A stretch of 64,000 nt of DNA from Rasiella rasia (lineage in GTDB: Bacteria > Bacteroidota > Bacteroidia > Flavobacteriales > Flavobacteriaceae), in assembly GCF_011044175.1 (NCBI RefSeq), contig NZ_CP049057.1, positions 1,813,501 through 1,877,500 on the forward strand, written 5' to 3'. Positions 54,639 through 64,000 of this stretch are shown here, piece after piece. Under the pieces are notes generated by a model. The model was not told where the DNA came from and ran no database searches. It saw only the letters and a list, made by a program, of their open reading frames with translations. How positions within the stretch are numbered: position 1 is the first letter of the stretch; every line of letters begins with the position of its first letter. The position numbers were made by a program, and so were the translations under genes.

Positions 54639-55778
54639 TTAAATGCTTTGTAAAATAGCAGCCGCTTCTCGCAAAGTTTCGTCTGTCTTTGCAAAGCACA
54701 CTCTTAACTGTTTAAAATCCTTCTGCTTATTATTAAATACTGATGTTGGTATGGTTGCCAATCCATAATTTTTTGTTAGTCTTTCAGCGAAAGCGATATC
54801 ACTTTCATCTGTAATTTCAGCAAAACCTAACAACTGAAAATAAGTTCCCTGAGAAGGAATTATTGCAAATTTTGAATCTTTCATTAGTGATAAAAAAGTA
54901 TCGCGTTTATTCTCATAAAACTTTGGAAGAGCCATATATTTATCTGAATCTTCCAAGTAATTACTAATGGCAACCTGCATGGGGTGATTAACGCAAAACA
55001 CATTGTACTGATGAACTTTTCTAAATTCTTGCATGAGCACTTCAGGAGCCACACAGTACCCCAATTTCCAGCCAGTAACATGGAAAGTTTTACCAAAGGA
55101 TGCTGTAATAAAAGTTCGATTTTTTAATGCTGAGAATCGTGCAGCACTTTGGTGGATATGACCATCAAAAATAATGTGCTCGTACACTTCGTCGCTAATT
55201 ACCAATAAATTATGAGCTACCACTATTTCTTGTAACGCAAGCATGTCTTCTTTAGTGAAAAGCGTTCCGCTAGGATTATGCGGTGTATTTATAATTAGCA
55301 TCTTGGTTTTTTGTGTAAGCAAGTTTTTTACTTCCCCCCAATTTGGTTTGTAGTAAGGCGCTTCAAGCTGATATGCAATTGTCTTGCCCCCAAAAAGAGT
55401 AATAGTAGGCTCGTAGCAATCGTATGCAGGAGTGAAAATAATAACCTCATCGCCTTTATTAATGGTGGCGGCGATAGCGGTAAAAATAGCTTGTGTTGCA
55501 CCTGCGGTTATTGTGATTTCCGTTTTCGGATTATAAGAAACTCGATGCTCTTTCTCAATTTTTTCTGAAATTTTCTCTCGTAACGACAACAGGCCAGGCA
55601 TTGGCGCATATTGGTTATGTTTATCACGCATTGCTTTTGTCACCAACTCATTTAACTTGCAGTCACTTTCAAAATTAGGAAATCCCTGTGCTAAATTAAT
55701 AGCTTCATATTTTGACGCCATAGCGCTCATCACACTAAAAATAGACGTGTTAACGGAAGGGAGTTTACTCATTACCAT
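54639..55778 (-). CDS. Class I/II aminotransferase (methionine/kynurenine/glutamine transaminase type, YbdL-like)
   Basis: PLP enzyme, 379 residues from the ATG at 55778 (an ATG two codons later is equally possible). Marks: EAINLAQGFPNFESDCKLNE, ITITAGATQAIFTAIAATIN, IINTPHNPSGTLFTKEDM, VISDEVYEHIIFDG. The PLP lysine is in SFGKTFHVTGWKLGY, and the Arg of RVCFAKTDE binds the substrate carboxylate. The sequence follows the kynurenine aminotransferase/glutamine transaminase K/YbdL group, which prefers methionine, glutamine or aromatic amino acids. The omega-amidase-like gene on the same strand fits glutamine transamination. It diverges from the hybrid kinase gene. Confidence 0.88.
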   Translation of the reverse strand: MVMSKLPSVNTSIFSVMSAMASKYEAINLAQGFPNFESDCKLNELVTKAMRDKHNQYAPMPGLLSLREKISEKIEKEHRVSYNPKTEITITAGATQAIFTAIAATINKGDEVIIFTPAYDCYEPTITLFGGKTIAYQLEAPYYKPNWGEVKNLLTQKTKMLIINTPHNPSGTLFTKEDMLALQEIVVAHNLLVISDEVYEHIIFDGHIHQSAARFSALKNRTFITASFGKTFHVTGWKLGYCVAPEVLMQEFRKVHQYNVFCVNHPMQVAISNYLEDSDKYMALPKFYENKRDTFLSLMKDSKFAIIPSQGTYFQLLGFAEITDESDIAFAERLTKNYGLATIPTSVFNNKQKDFKQLRVCFAKTDETLREAAAILQSI

Positions 55779-55807
55779 AATGTTGTTTATTATTTATTCT
55801 GTAGCAG

Positions 55808-55829
55808 ATACTATATACATATACAGTAT
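55808..55829. promoter_or_regulatory. Imperfect palindrome between aminotransferase and hybrid kinase
   Basis: A 22-bp dyad has ATACT and AGTAT arms and TATA segments inside; 18 of 22 positions are symmetrical. It is centred in the divergent intergenic region and could be an operator controlling either gene. Confidence 0.35.
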
Positions 55830-55878
55830 GTAAAGGTAAATGAGTATCTTGCACAACCCAAACCTACTTTGTTATACC

Positions 55879-58107
55879 ATGAAGAAATCAATTATTTTCT
55901 TCCTTACGTACGCATGCCCTATATGGATAGCTGTTACTTTTGCACAGCAAGATAACGCTATTGATACTACTAGAGTATCTTTTAATAGGCTTGTAGATTC
56001 TTCAGAAATCTATTACACATCTGGCAACTACAAGAAATCACTAGAGGTTAACATAAAAATTCTCAATAAAGCTTTTGAAATTGGAGACCCTTCTTTAATT
56101 CATAAAGGATATCGATTCTTGGGATATGACTTTATGGCCTTAGATGATATGGTAACTGCCCAAGAAAATTTTGTAAAGTCTGAACGCTATGCCATTGAGT
56201 CTAAAAACGACACAGCTATCGCTATCACGTATATGGATTTAGCAAATCTCTATTCTTATGAAGAAGAAGGATACGATAAGGCAATGAAATACCATAAGAA
56301 GTCTATAGAAAAATTTAAAAAAATAAAAGACTCCTTAAGTTTATCTAAAGCCTATTTTAATACCGTTGTCACAGCTTTCTCTGAGGAAAAATACAAGAGC
56401 GGACTCTACTATCTAAACAAAGCCAATGAGTTAAGAAAACAGGCAAAAAGCATTTCTTTTGAAGCTGGTATAGAAAACCTTTTCGGATCTTATTACATAA
56501 GTCAGAACCAATTCGAGAAGGCAGAAGAGGCTTACTTAAAGGCGATAGAAATAGGGGAAAAAGAAGAACTCTCTGCAGAGCTTGAAAATTCGTACCGAGG
56601 GTATAGTGACGTGCTCTTCGAAAAGGAAGAGTATGTTAAGGCATTTGAGATTCGTAAAATTTATGAAGAGTATCTTTTAGCTAACAGCGAGATTGTGAAA
56701 TCTGCTGCGGCTAATAATGTTAGCTCAAAGTTTCAAATAGCTGAATATCAAAAAAGTGCCGAAGCTGCACAACAGAAAAATGAGCTGCAAGCAGAATTAA
56801 TGGAAACTAAGAACCGTACCAACACTTTTTTGTGGTTTTTTTCGGCCTTAGGGGTAGTACTTACAGGGTACTTATTTTATGCATACAGACGGAGAAAGCG
56901 ACTCGTTCGTGAACTTCAGATTAAAAACAAAGAATACTTACGAGCAAAAGAAGAAAGTGATAAGCTTGCAAAAGCAAAAGCAGAATTTTTCTCTACAGTT
57001 AGTCATGAGTTACGAACACCTCTATATGGTGTTATAGGACTAAGCACAATCTTATTAGAAAACAAAGAGCTCGAGAAACATGAAGAAGACCTAAAATCTT
57101 TGAAGTTTTCTGCAGATTATCTTTTAGCACTCATTAATGATGTTTTACAGATGAACAAGATCGACAGTCAGAGTTTTGATGAAGACGATGCTGTTTTTAA
57201 TCTAAGAGAGCTCATTGGCACCATTGCTTCTTCTTTTGAGTATATGAAATTACAACACAATAATATATTTGAAATAACTATTGAACCTCAAATGCCAGAG
57301 CTACTCAAGGGCAACTCTGTAAGGCTATCACAAATACTAATGAACTTGATTGGCAATGCGTGCAAGTTTACAGAAAACGGAATAATAGATATTAATGCCA
57401 GAGTAACCAATGCCACTGAAGAAGACGTAATGGTTCAATTTACGGTGAAAGACACCGGTATGGGGATAGCAAAAAATAAACTGGAGAGTATTTTTAATGA
57501 ATTTTCTCAGATTGAGGCTGCTAGTCAAAATTATCAAGGTACTGGGCTAGGGCTTCCCATTGTAAAAAAATTATTGCAGCAAGCCAATTCAGAGATTAAC
57601 GTACTTAGTGAGCCTGGTATAGGAAGCACTTTTACCTTTACTTTATTATTTGATGTTCTTAGAAAAAACAACACACAAGATACTGCGCCAATAATAGACA
57701 CTAAACAGCTTGCTTCTAAACGTATTTTGATTGTAGAAGACAATAGAATTAATCAGACTGTTACCAAGAAGATTCTTGAAAATGATGGGGTACTATGTGA
57801 AATTGCTGAAAATGGTGAAGAGGCAATAGAATGTGTCGAAAATGAAACGTACGATCTTGTATTAATGGATATAAATATGCCGGTTAAAAATGGTATTGAA
57901 GCCACACAGGAAATACGAAAATTCAACAAAAATATCCCTATTATTGCTCTTACAGCGGTAGAGGTGGAAGAAATTCGCTATCGTATTTTTGATTGTGGAA
58001 TGAACGACATTATCGTAAAGCCATATGATGTTACAAAATTTCGAGAAACCATTGCCAAGAATTTAATGACAAAAGACACGTCCCTTAAAAAATCGAAAAC
58101 TGTATAA
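55879..58107 (+). CDS. Hybrid sensor histidine kinase with TPR sensor region
   Basis: From ATG 55879 it has 742 residues; the frame is open 13 codons upstream. Signal peptide MKKSIIFFLTYACPIWIAVT. A TPR-rich periplasmic region (IYYTSGNYKKSLEVNIKILN, MKYHKKSIEKFKKIKDSLSL, NQFEKAEEAYLKAIEIGEKE) leads to one TM (TFLWFFSALGVVLTGYLFYA). HisKA has H376 in STVSHELRTPLYGVIG; the HATPase follows (LMNLIGNACKFTENGIIDIN, DTGMGI, GTGLGLPIVKKL). A receiver domain ends it with D664 in LVLMDINMPVKNGIEA. There is no output domain, so a separate phosphotransfer protein or regulator must be elsewhere. The stimulus is unknown. Confidence 0.92.
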   Translation: MKKSIIFFLTYACPIWIAVTFAQQDNAIDTTRVSFNRLVDSSEIYYTSGNYKKSLEVNIKILNKAFEIGDPSLIHKGYRFLGYDFMALDDMVTAQENFVKSERYAIESKNDTAIAITYMDLANLYSYEEEGYDKAMKYHKKSIEKFKKIKDSLSLSKAYFNTVVTAFSEEKYKSGLYYLNKANELRKQAKSISFEAGIENLFGSYYISQNQFEKAEEAYLKAIEIGEKEELSAELENSYRGYSDVLFEKEEYVKAFEIRKIYEEYLLANSEIVKSAAANNVSSKFQIAEYQKSAEAAQQKNELQAELMETKNRTNTFLWFFSALGVVLTGYLFYAYRRRKRLVRELQIKNKEYLRAKEESDKLAKAKAEFFSTVSHELRTPLYGVIGLSTILLENKELEKHEEDLKSLKFSADYLLALINDVLQMNKIDSQSFDEDDAVFNLRELIGTIASSFEYMKLQHNNIFEITIEPQMPELLKGNSVRLSQILMNLIGNACKFTENGIIDINARVTNATEEDVMVQFTVKDTGMGIAKNKLESIFNEFSQIEAASQNYQGTGLGLPIVKKLLQQANSEINVLSEPGIGSTFTFTLLFDVLRKNNTQDTAPIIDTKQLASKRILIVEDNRINQTVTKKILENDGVLCEIAENGEEAIECVENETYDLVLMDINMPVKNGIEATQEIRKFNKNIPIIALTAVEVEEIRYRIFDCGMNDIIVKPYDVTKFRETIAKNLMTKDTSLKKSKTV

Positions 58108-58141
58108 TTTCGACTAAACAATCCTGATATACCGCATAAAA

Positions 58142-58172
58142 AAATCCCAAACTATAAAATAGTTCAGGATTT
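58142..58172 (-). terminator. sdhCAB terminator
   Basis: AAATCC/GGATTT and ACTAT/ATAGT arms form a hairpin with a small internal bulge. The minus strand continues with TTTTTTT. It lies 20 bases after the sdhB stop. Confidence 0.65.
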
Positions 58173-58192
58173 ACATCTCAACAGTATTATTT

Positions 58193-58939
58193 TTATCCCT
58201 TCATAGATGCTGAAAGGTATTCTCGGTTCATTCTTGCAATGTTTTCAAGTGAGATTCCCTTTGGGCATTCTACCTCGCAGGCGCCCGTATTCGTACAGTT
58301 TCCGAAGCCTTCCTTATCCATTTGCTCAACCATATTTAAAACACGTGTTGCAGCTTCTACTTCTCCTTGCGGTAACAAGGCATACTGACTCACCTTAGCA
58401 GAAGTAAATAGCATAGCACTTGCATTTTTACAGGCTGCTACACAAGCTCCACAACCTATGCAGGCAGCAGCGTAAAACGCATCATCTGCATTCTCTTTCT
58501 CTACAGGAATGGCATTAGCATCTATAGTATTTCCAGAAGTGTTTACTGAAATATAACCTCCTGCTTGTTGAATACGATCAAAAGAACTTCGATCTACCAT
58601 TAAATCTTTAATCACCGGAAAGGCTTTTGCTCTAAAAGGCTCTATCACAATGGTATCTCCATCATTAAACATACGCATATGGAGCTGACATGTTGTTACC
58701 AAACGATCTGGGCCATGAGGTTCTCCGTTAATTTGAAGAGAACAACTTCCGCAAATACCTTCACGACAATCATGATCAAACACTACAGGTTCTTCTCCTT
58801 TGTTGATTAACTCTTCATTTAACACGTCTAACATTTCTAAGAAAGACATATCTTCTTCCACGCCATCAATAGGATATGTTATCATACTTCCCTTGGCTTC
58901 TGCATTGGCTTGGCGCCAAATTTTTAACGTCAATTTCAT
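58193..58939 (-). CDS. sdhB: Succinate dehydrogenase / fumarate reductase iron-sulfur subunit
   Basis: Electron-transfer subunit of complex II. It has 248 residues. The [2Fe-2S] ligands are C58, C63, C66 and C84 ([16 protein letters not shown]). The [4Fe-4S] and [3Fe-4S] ligands are in [17 protein letters not shown] and [16 protein letters not shown]. All Cys needed are present. It is the last gene of sdhCAB, six bases after sdhA. Confidence 0.95.
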   Translation of the reverse strand: MKLTLKIWRQANAEAKGSMITYPIDGVEEDMSFLEMLDVLNEELINKGEEPVVFDHDCREGICGSCSLQINGEPHGPDRLVTTCQLHMRMFNDGDTIVIEPFRAKAFPVIKDLMVDRSSFDRIQQAGGYISVNTSGNTIDANAIPVEKENADDAFYAAACIGCGACVAACKNASAMLFTSAKVSQYALLPQGEVEAATRVLNMVEQMDKEGFGNCTNTGACEVECPKGISLENIARMNREYLSASMKG

Positions 58940-58945
58940 AGTCTG

Positions 58946-60961
58946 TTATTTATAGCTTCGTGTCTTTAATTCAATATTTTCGAAGATTAAATCTTCCTTA
59001 TGTAAAACAGCGTCCTTAGGCTCACCTTTGTATTCCCATGCCGAAACGTATTTGAAGTTTTCGTCATCACGTAAGGCTTCTCCTTTTTGCTCTCCACTTT
59101 GTTCTACACTTTCTTCTCGGTAATGTCCACCAGCAGATTCATTTCTTTGCAACGCATCTTTAGCAAACAATTCTCCAAGTTCTAAGAAATCTGCTACTCG
59201 CCCAGCCTTTTCAAGCTCTGGATTCATACCTTCTGCACTCCCTGGAATTTTAACATTGGCCCAAAAATCTTTTCTTAGCTCTGCAATTTCTGTGATAGCA
59301 TCGGCAAGGTCTTTTGCATTACGAGACATCCCGCATTTATTCCACATAATTTTTCCCAATTTCTTGTGGAAATAATCTACAGAATGCTTTCCAGAGCCAC
59401 TCATTAATTTATTAATTCTATCGCGAACATCTTTTTCTACAGCATCAAATTCTGGAGTATCTGTAGGGATTTTTCCCGTTCTAATATCTTTACTTAAGTA
59501 ATCTCCTATGGTATAAGGTAACACAAAATAACCATCTGCCAATCCTTGCATCAATGCACTAGCCCCTAGTCTATTTGCTCCGTGATCACTGAAATTAGCT
59601 TCTCCTGTGGCATATAAACCTTCTACGGTTGTCATCAAATTATAGTCTACCCAAATTCCTCCCATGGTATAATGTACCGCAGGGTAAATCATCATTGGGG
59701 TTTTATATGGATTTTGATCCACAATTTTCTCGTACATCTGAAACAAGTTACCATACTTGTTTTCGACAACGGCAGCTCCTAATTTATAAATTTCTTCAGC
59801 ACTCGGATTTTTATTACCATGAATCAAGGCCTCTTCTTTTCCGTAGCGCTCAATAGCACTTGCAAAATCCAGATAAACGGCCTCTCCAGTCTTGTTAACT
59901 CCATAACCTGCATCACAACGCTCTTTTGCTGCTCTCGAAGCTACATCTCGCGGCACAAGGTTACCAAATGCCGGGTAACGACGCTCTAAGTAATAATCTC
60001 TATCTTCTTCTTTAAGATCGGTAGGTTTCTTTTTACCTTCTCGAATAGCTACCGCATCTTCAATATTTTTTGGCACCCAGATACGCCCGTCGTTTCTAAG
60101 ACTTTCAGACATTAATGTTAGCTTAGACTGATGGTCTCCCGAAACTGGAATACAAGTAGGGTGAATTTGTGTGTAACAAGGATTAGCAAAAAATGCTCCT
60201 CTTCGATGTGCTTTCCATGCCGCAGTTACATTACTTCCCATGGCGTTGGTAGACAGAAAAAATACATTTCCGTAACCTCCACTAGCCAATACTACAGCAT
60301 GCGCACTATGTCTTTCAATTGCACCGGTTACTAGATTTCTTGCTATTATTCCACGTGCTTTACCGTCTACCTTTACAATATCAAGCATTTCATGACGGTT
60401 GTACGGTTTAATCTTTCCTCGATTAATCTGGCGGTTCATAGCAGAATATGCTCCTAGCAATAATTGTTGCCCTGTCTGACCTTTCGCATAAAACGTTCTA
60501 GAGACAAGAACACCTCCAAAAGAACGATTGTCTAACAACCCTCCATATTCTCGAGCAAAAGGAACACCTTGCGCCACACATTGATCGATTATATTTCCAG
60601 AAACTTCAGCCAAACGATATACATTAGCTTCACGCGAACGGTAATCGCCTCCCTTTATCGTATCATAAAAAAGGCGATAATTACTATCACCATCACCTTG
60701 GTAATTTTTTGCAGCATTAATTCCTCCTTGCGCAGCAATAGAGTGTGCTCGACGCGGAGAATCTTGATAACAAAATGTTTTTACATTATATCCTAACTCT
60801 GCCAGTGTTGCAGCAGCACTACCTCCTGCCAGTCCGGTACCTATAACAATAACGTCTATGTTACGCTTGTTTGCCGGATTAACAAGGTTGATTTTATTTT
60901 TATGATTGGTCCACTTTTCGGCTAAGGGTCCTTCAGGTATTTTAGCATCTAATATTGACAT
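58946..60961 (-). CDS. sdhA: Succinate dehydrogenase / fumarate reductase flavoprotein subunit
   Basis: Catalytic subunit of complex II: succinate to fumarate in the TCA cycle. It has 671 residues, the length of the Wolinella/Bacillus-type subunit. The FAD Rossmann motif is [20 protein letters not shown], and covalent FAD attachment is on H73 in [14 protein letters not shown]. The substrate/catalytic region includes [33 protein letters not shown] and [20 protein letters not shown]. The enzyme works as succinate dehydrogenase in aerobic Flavobacteria; the sequence does not exclude fumarate reduction. Confidence 0.96.
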   Translation of the reverse strand: MSILDAKIPEGPLAEKWTNHKNKINLVNPANKRNIDVIVIGTGLAGGSAAATLAELGYNVKTFCYQDSPRRAHSIAAQGGINAAKNYQGDGDSNYRLFYDTIKGGDYRSREANVYRLAEVSGNIIDQCVAQGVPFAREYGGLLDNRSFGGVLVSRTFYAKGQTGQQLLLGAYSAMNRQINRGKIKPYNRHEMLDIVKVDGKARGIIARNLVTGAIERHSAHAVVLASGGYGNVFFLSTNAMGSNVTAAWKAHRRGAFFANPCYTQIHPTCIPVSGDHQSKLTLMSESLRNDGRIWVPKNIEDAVAIREGKKKPTDLKEEDRDYYLERRYPAFGNLVPRDVASRAAKERCDAGYGVNKTGEAVYLDFASAIERYGKEEALIHGNKNPSAEEIYKLGAAVVENKYGNLFQMYEKIVDQNPYKTPMMIYPAVHYTMGGIWVDYNLMTTVEGLYATGEANFSDHGANRLGASALMQGLADGYFVLPYTIGDYLSKDIRTGKIPTDTPEFDAVEKDVRDRINKLMSGSGKHSVDYFHKKLGKIMWNKCGMSRNAKDLADAITEIAELRKDFWANVKIPGSAEGMNPELEKAGRVADFLELGELFAKDALQRNESAGGHYREESVEQSGEQKGEALRDDENFKYVSAWEYKGEPKDAVLHKEDLIFENIELKTRSYK

Positions 60962-60973
60962 AGCGGAAATTTT

Positions 60974-61639
60974 TTAGTGTGGAATTTGATTAAAATGCAA
61001 GTACAGTGCAATAAATATAAACCCTAGCGGAATTACTATTGCGTAGGCTTTTGCAAACTTAGTGAGTGCTACAGAATACTTATTGTTGAAGCCAACACTT
61101 TGAAAAGACGAAGCAAAGCCATGCCATAAATGTATTGCCAACAATATAAACGATAACACATACAATCCTACACGCACAGGATTTTCAAATTTATGAACTG
61201 TTTCTGCATAATAGCGTGTTGGATCTTCAGGATGAGTCTCTATGTACTTATGAATCATTTCTGGAATCCAAAAATCGTAAAAGTGTAGCCCTAAGAAGGC
61301 AAGAATTACCAATCCTGAAATTATCATATTTCTAGAAGCCCAGCTTGCATTAGCGCTTCCTTTATATGAAGCATATTTTACAGCTCGTGCATTTCTATTT
61401 CGTATTTCTAGAATAAAGCCCATCACAAAGTGAAAGACAACTCCAAAAATCAGTACAGGTTGTAAAAGATATTGCACCAAGAAATTACTTCCCATAAAAT
61501 GAGACCAACTATTGAAGGTGTCTGGGTCGATAACTGAGGTTAAATTAATGGTAAAATGTTGTCCTAAAAAGAAAACTAAGAACAAGCCTGAAAGTGCCAT
61601 GGCAACTTTTCGGGCGATGGATGAGGATATTATTCCCAT
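60974..61639 (-). CDS. sdhC: Succinate dehydrogenase cytochrome b subunit (diheme, single-subunit type)
   Basis: Membrane anchor of complex II, 221 residues with five TM helices (VAMALSGLFLVFFLGQHF, VQYLLQPVLIFGVVFHFVM, MIISGLVILAFLGLHFYDF, LYVLSFILLAIHLWHGF, YAIVIPLGFIFIALYLHF). Several helix-embedded His (in GQHF, VFHF, GLHF, IHLWH) can hold two haems b. This one-polypeptide anchor is the Bacillus/Wolinella type, in place of SdhC plus SdhD. It is the first gene of sdhCAB and has a good promoter. Confidence 0.93.
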   Translation of the reverse strand: MGIISSSIARKVAMALSGLFLVFFLGQHFTINLTSVIDPDTFNSWSHFMGSNFLVQYLLQPVLIFGVVFHFVMGFILEIRNRNARAVKYASYKGSANASWASRNMIISGLVILAFLGLHFYDFWIPEMIHKYIETHPEDPTRYYAETVHKFENPVRVGLYVLSFILLAIHLWHGFASSFQSVGFNNKYSVALTKFAKAYAIVIPLGFIFIALYLHFNQIPH

Positions 61640-61668
61640 TATGGTTGTGTTTTCAAAATTTTGTTATA

Positions 61669-61700
61669 CAAAAATACGGTTCGCAACGCGTTTAGGCAAA
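61669..61700 (-). promoter_or_regulatory. sdhCAB promoter
   Basis: On the minus strand TTTG (61700-61697) and TATTTTTG (61676-61669) are 20 bp apart, matching the -33/-7 consensus of this phylum. The leader is about 25 bases. Confidence 0.7.
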
Positions 61701-61738
61701 CTATCTACAACGTTTTGCAATATTTAGAATCGTTCTTT

Positions 61739-64000
61739 TTACTCTACTTCAAAGGTCTGCTTTGCTATTTTTCCATTCATACTTACTTTAATTTCGTACA
61801 TCCCCTTTGGTAAGTAGTAATTTCCATCTTCAGCTTTCTGAATCGATATATCCTTTTTGACCATAGCTTTTTGCCCTTTTTCTGAAAGACTCACGTTGTA
61901 AGGTACAATATTCACTCCTTTATCCAATTCAGCCTTCCAACTATTTAGTACTGTTCCGTCTTCTGTTACTACGGAAATTTCCGAAGTACCACCAACCGGA
62001 GCATATATTTGAAGTGGCACTGAAGGCTGATTCAAGAAATCGCCAAATGCATTAAACCCGCTACTGCCCCATCGACGAGATGCTCTTATCGAGGATACAT
62101 TTGCCATGACTAATGAATTCATGTTTTCAGCATTCATAATTTGCAACAGCTCAATATCTGCAACATAAATAGAGCGACCGTGGGTACCTACAACCAAGTC
62201 TTTTTCGCGTTTCTGAATCACCAAATCATGTACAGCCACATTTGGCAACCCTTCCGCAAAGACATTCCAACTACTACCTCTATCAAAAGAGACATAAGCG
62301 CCATTGTCAGTTCCTAAGTATAAAACATTTTCATTTTCAGAATCTTCACGTAGCACGTTAATAGGCGCCGTTGGCAAGTTACTAGCAATGTTTTTCCAGG
62401 TAGCACCATAATTCTCGCTCATATACACATAAGGCTTAAAATCGTCCCAGCGATACCCATTTAGCGTAACAAACACACGCTCTTTTTTATGTTCAGAAGC
62501 AATTACCCTGCTTACCCACAAATCTTTTGGAAATGAAGATGAAATATTCTGCCAATCTGCACCACCATTTTTAGAAACATAAACAAGTCCGTCGTCACTA
62601 CCCGTATACAACAATCCAAACTCAAAAGGACTTTCGGCAATGGTCGTTAAGGTTCCATATGCAACATTTCCTTTTTTACCACCGTTGGTAAGGTCTTTAG
62701 AAATAGCTTGCCAATCTGTACCCTGATTCATAGATCGCATTAGTTTGTTACCCCCTAAATACAAAATATCTTGATTGTGTGAACTTAACAAAATAGGGGT
62801 TTGCCAATTAAATCGATACGGATTCTCCCCTAGCTCATGTTTTGGTTGTATATAATCATTCTTATTAGTTTTTCGATTTAATCTAAAGTAGTTACCAAAT
62901 TGGAAACCTGTGTATACAATGTCACTATCTCGGTTGTCAATTTGAATTTGCATACCATCACCACCCATGATAAATTCGTAAGGATATTTGCCATTTTGCA
63001 TCCATCCGGGGTTTTCTTCGCTGGTGTGCGCACCTACCCAAACACCATTATCTTGAAGTCCGCCATACACATTGTACGGCTCTTCATTGTCTACGTTTAT
63101 TGCGTAGAATTGTCCCACAGCTGGTTGGTTATTTTTAATCCAATTAGCACCGTCGTCGTAACTAATATTTACACCCCCATCATTTCCATTAATTAAATGA
63201 CCTGGCATTTTTGGGTTAATCCATAGTGCATGGTGATCTGCATGCACATTCGGGGCAGATATAGATTTGAATGTTTTTCCGCCATCTTTCGATTTTAAGA
63301 TGGGTACTCCGTAAATGTAAATTCCATCTTTATCACTCGGGTCCACATGAATTTTTCCGAAGTAATACCCATAACTGTAGTAAATACCGTCTAGATAGTC
63401 ATCATGTGTTTTCTTCCAAGATTTACCCCCATCGGTGCTTTTATACACTTCAGCACCAATCACTGGTGTATCAAACAACATGCTATTGGCGTCTTCAAGG
63501 TACTTCGCCAAATCTACAGGCTTTACGGTACCTCCTCGCACCATGTTCTTAACATTGTCTGCTCTGTATTTTTCCTGAAAACCGTTGTTGCGCAGGTAGG
63601 CGTTCAACTTTTTATCGTCTAAGGCCAAAAATTGCGACGTTGTCATGGTTTTAAACTGATCTTTAGAGAGACCGTCTCCCTCTTTTTGACCACCCTCGTC
63701 TTTTCTACGTGCTTGATTATCATGAATGGCATAAACAGTATTGGCATCGTACACGGCCAGACCAATTCTACCTACGCCGTCTCCTGTTGGAAAACCGCTA
63801 TTTGGGTTCGAAACTTTACTCCACGAACTACCGCCGTCTGTACTTTTATAAATTGCACTTCCTTCACCACTTCCACGGAAATTCCAAGCTTTTCTATCCT
63901 TATCCCATGAAGAGGCATACATCAAGTTAAAATTGTTGAATGCGGCATCCATTTCAATAATACCACTCTGATCGTTTACAAATAAAGTACGTTGCCATGT
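61739..64000 (-). CDS. BNR/sortilin-type repeat protein (WD40/YVTN-like propeller), N-terminus outside the window
   Basis: The frame is open from the window edge (TWQRTLFVNDQSGIIEMDAA) to 61739, about 754 residues visible. Asp-box (BNR) repeats recur: YKSTDGGSSWSKV, YKSTDGGKSWKKT, LKSKDGGKTFKSI, YVSKNGGADWQNI, YMSENYGATWKNI, YVSFDRGSSWNVF. These are typical of sortilin/VPS10-like and sialidase-type propellers; flavobacterial versions are often labelled glycosyl hydrolase without proof. A C-terminal FlgD-like Ig segment (GTVLNSWKAELDKGVNIVPY, YLPKGMYEIKVSMNGKIAKQ) ends it; there is no T9SS sorting domain. It is on the same strand upstream of sdhC but separated by that operon's promoter. Confidence 0.85.
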   Translation of the reverse strand, partial: TWQRTLFVNDQSGIIEMDAAFNNFNLMYASSWDKDRKAWNFRGSGEGSAIYKSTDGGSSWSKVSNPNSGFPTGDGVGRIGLAVYDANTVYAIHDNQARRKDEGGQKEGDGLSKDQFKTMTTSQFLALDDKKLNAYLRNNGFQEKYRADNVKNMVRGGTVKPVDLAKYLEDANSMLFDTPVIGAEVYKSTDGGKSWKKTHDDYLDGIYYSYGYYFGKIHVDPSDKDGIYIYGVPILKSKDGGKTFKSISAPNVHADHHALWINPKMPGHLINGNDGGVNISYDDGANWIKNNQPAVGQFYAINVDNEEPYNVYGGLQDNGVWVGAHTSEENPGWMQNGKYPYEFIMGGDGMQIQIDNRDSDIVYTGFQFGNYFRLNRKTNKNDYIQPKHELGENPYRFNWQTPILLSSHNQDILYLGGNKLMRSMNQGTDWQAISKDLTNGGKKGNVAYGTLTTIAESPFEFGLLYTGSDDGLVYVSKNGGADWQNISSSFPKDLWVSRVIASEHKKERVFVTLNGYRWDDFKPYVYMSENYGATWKNIASNLPTAPINVLREDSENENVLYLGTDNGAYVSFDRGSSWNVFAEGLPNVAVHDLVIQKREKDLVVGTHGRSIYVADIELLQIMNAENMNSLVMANVSSIRASRRWGSSGFNAFGDFLNQPSVPLQIYAPVGGTSEISVVTEDGTVLNSWKAELDKGVNIVPYNVSLSEKGQKAMVKKDISIQKAEDGNYYLPKGMYEIKVSMNGKIAKQTFEVE

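Overview
The window reads as chromosomal DNA from a marine-type member of the Flavobacteriaceae (phylum Bacteroidota). This rests on the AT-rich base composition, promoters with the TAnnTTTG -7 element and no clear Shine-Dalgarno sequences, several proteins with type IX secretion (T9SS) C-terminal sorting domains, atpD-atpC as a stand-alone pair, a one-subunit cytochrome b succinate dehydrogenase, a DUF4270 lipoprotein, and the short 'glycogen synthase' typical of this phylum. I would not name a genus.

Layout. 1-5 kb: the start of bioF, a GNAT acetyltransferase, and the F1-ATPase beta/epsilon genes. The 3' end of atpC plus its terminator is duplicated, and two related membrane-protein genes are interleaved with the copies. 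5-14 kb: a possible structured RNA, a class IV aminotransferase next to a sulfotransferase-like P-loop protein, glmS, a DUF4270 lipoprotein and a short GT5 protein; divergently, panC, panD, a polytopic membrane protein and an esterase-fold protein with an aspartate at the nucleophile position.

14.9-31.9 kb is the most distinctive part. It holds a tightly packed six-gene operon for cell-surface proteins: a small T9SS protein, an outer-membrane barrel, two paralogous fibre-like proteins of about 1100 residues built from 26-residue repeats and ending in a phage-tail-fibre-like domain, a secreted protein of unknown family, and a 1573-residue BspA/HYR T9SS protein. Immediately upstream lies a two-component system (beta-propeller histidine kinase and LuxR-type regulator). 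Between regulator and operon sit a good promoter and three helically phased TACGTA sites. I propose a regulated surface-fibre system; its function is unknown.

32-50 kb: radA, an M23 lipoprotein, an acyl-CoA dehydrogenase, an aldo/keto reductase, an OmpA lipoprotein, xth, a very large outer-membrane barrel, a CARDB/T9SS secreted protein, glyS, a coiled-coil membrane protein, comF and an Ig-like lipoprotein. 50-58 kb: an omega-amidase-like nitrilase, an ankyrin protein, katG, a methionine/glutamine-type aminotransferase and a hybrid histidine kinase. 58-64 kb: sdhCAB and the body of a large BNR/sortilin-type repeat protein cut by the window edge.

No tRNA, rRNA, CRISPR array, transposase or prophage was recognised. 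All assignments come from reading motifs by eye; no database search was run.
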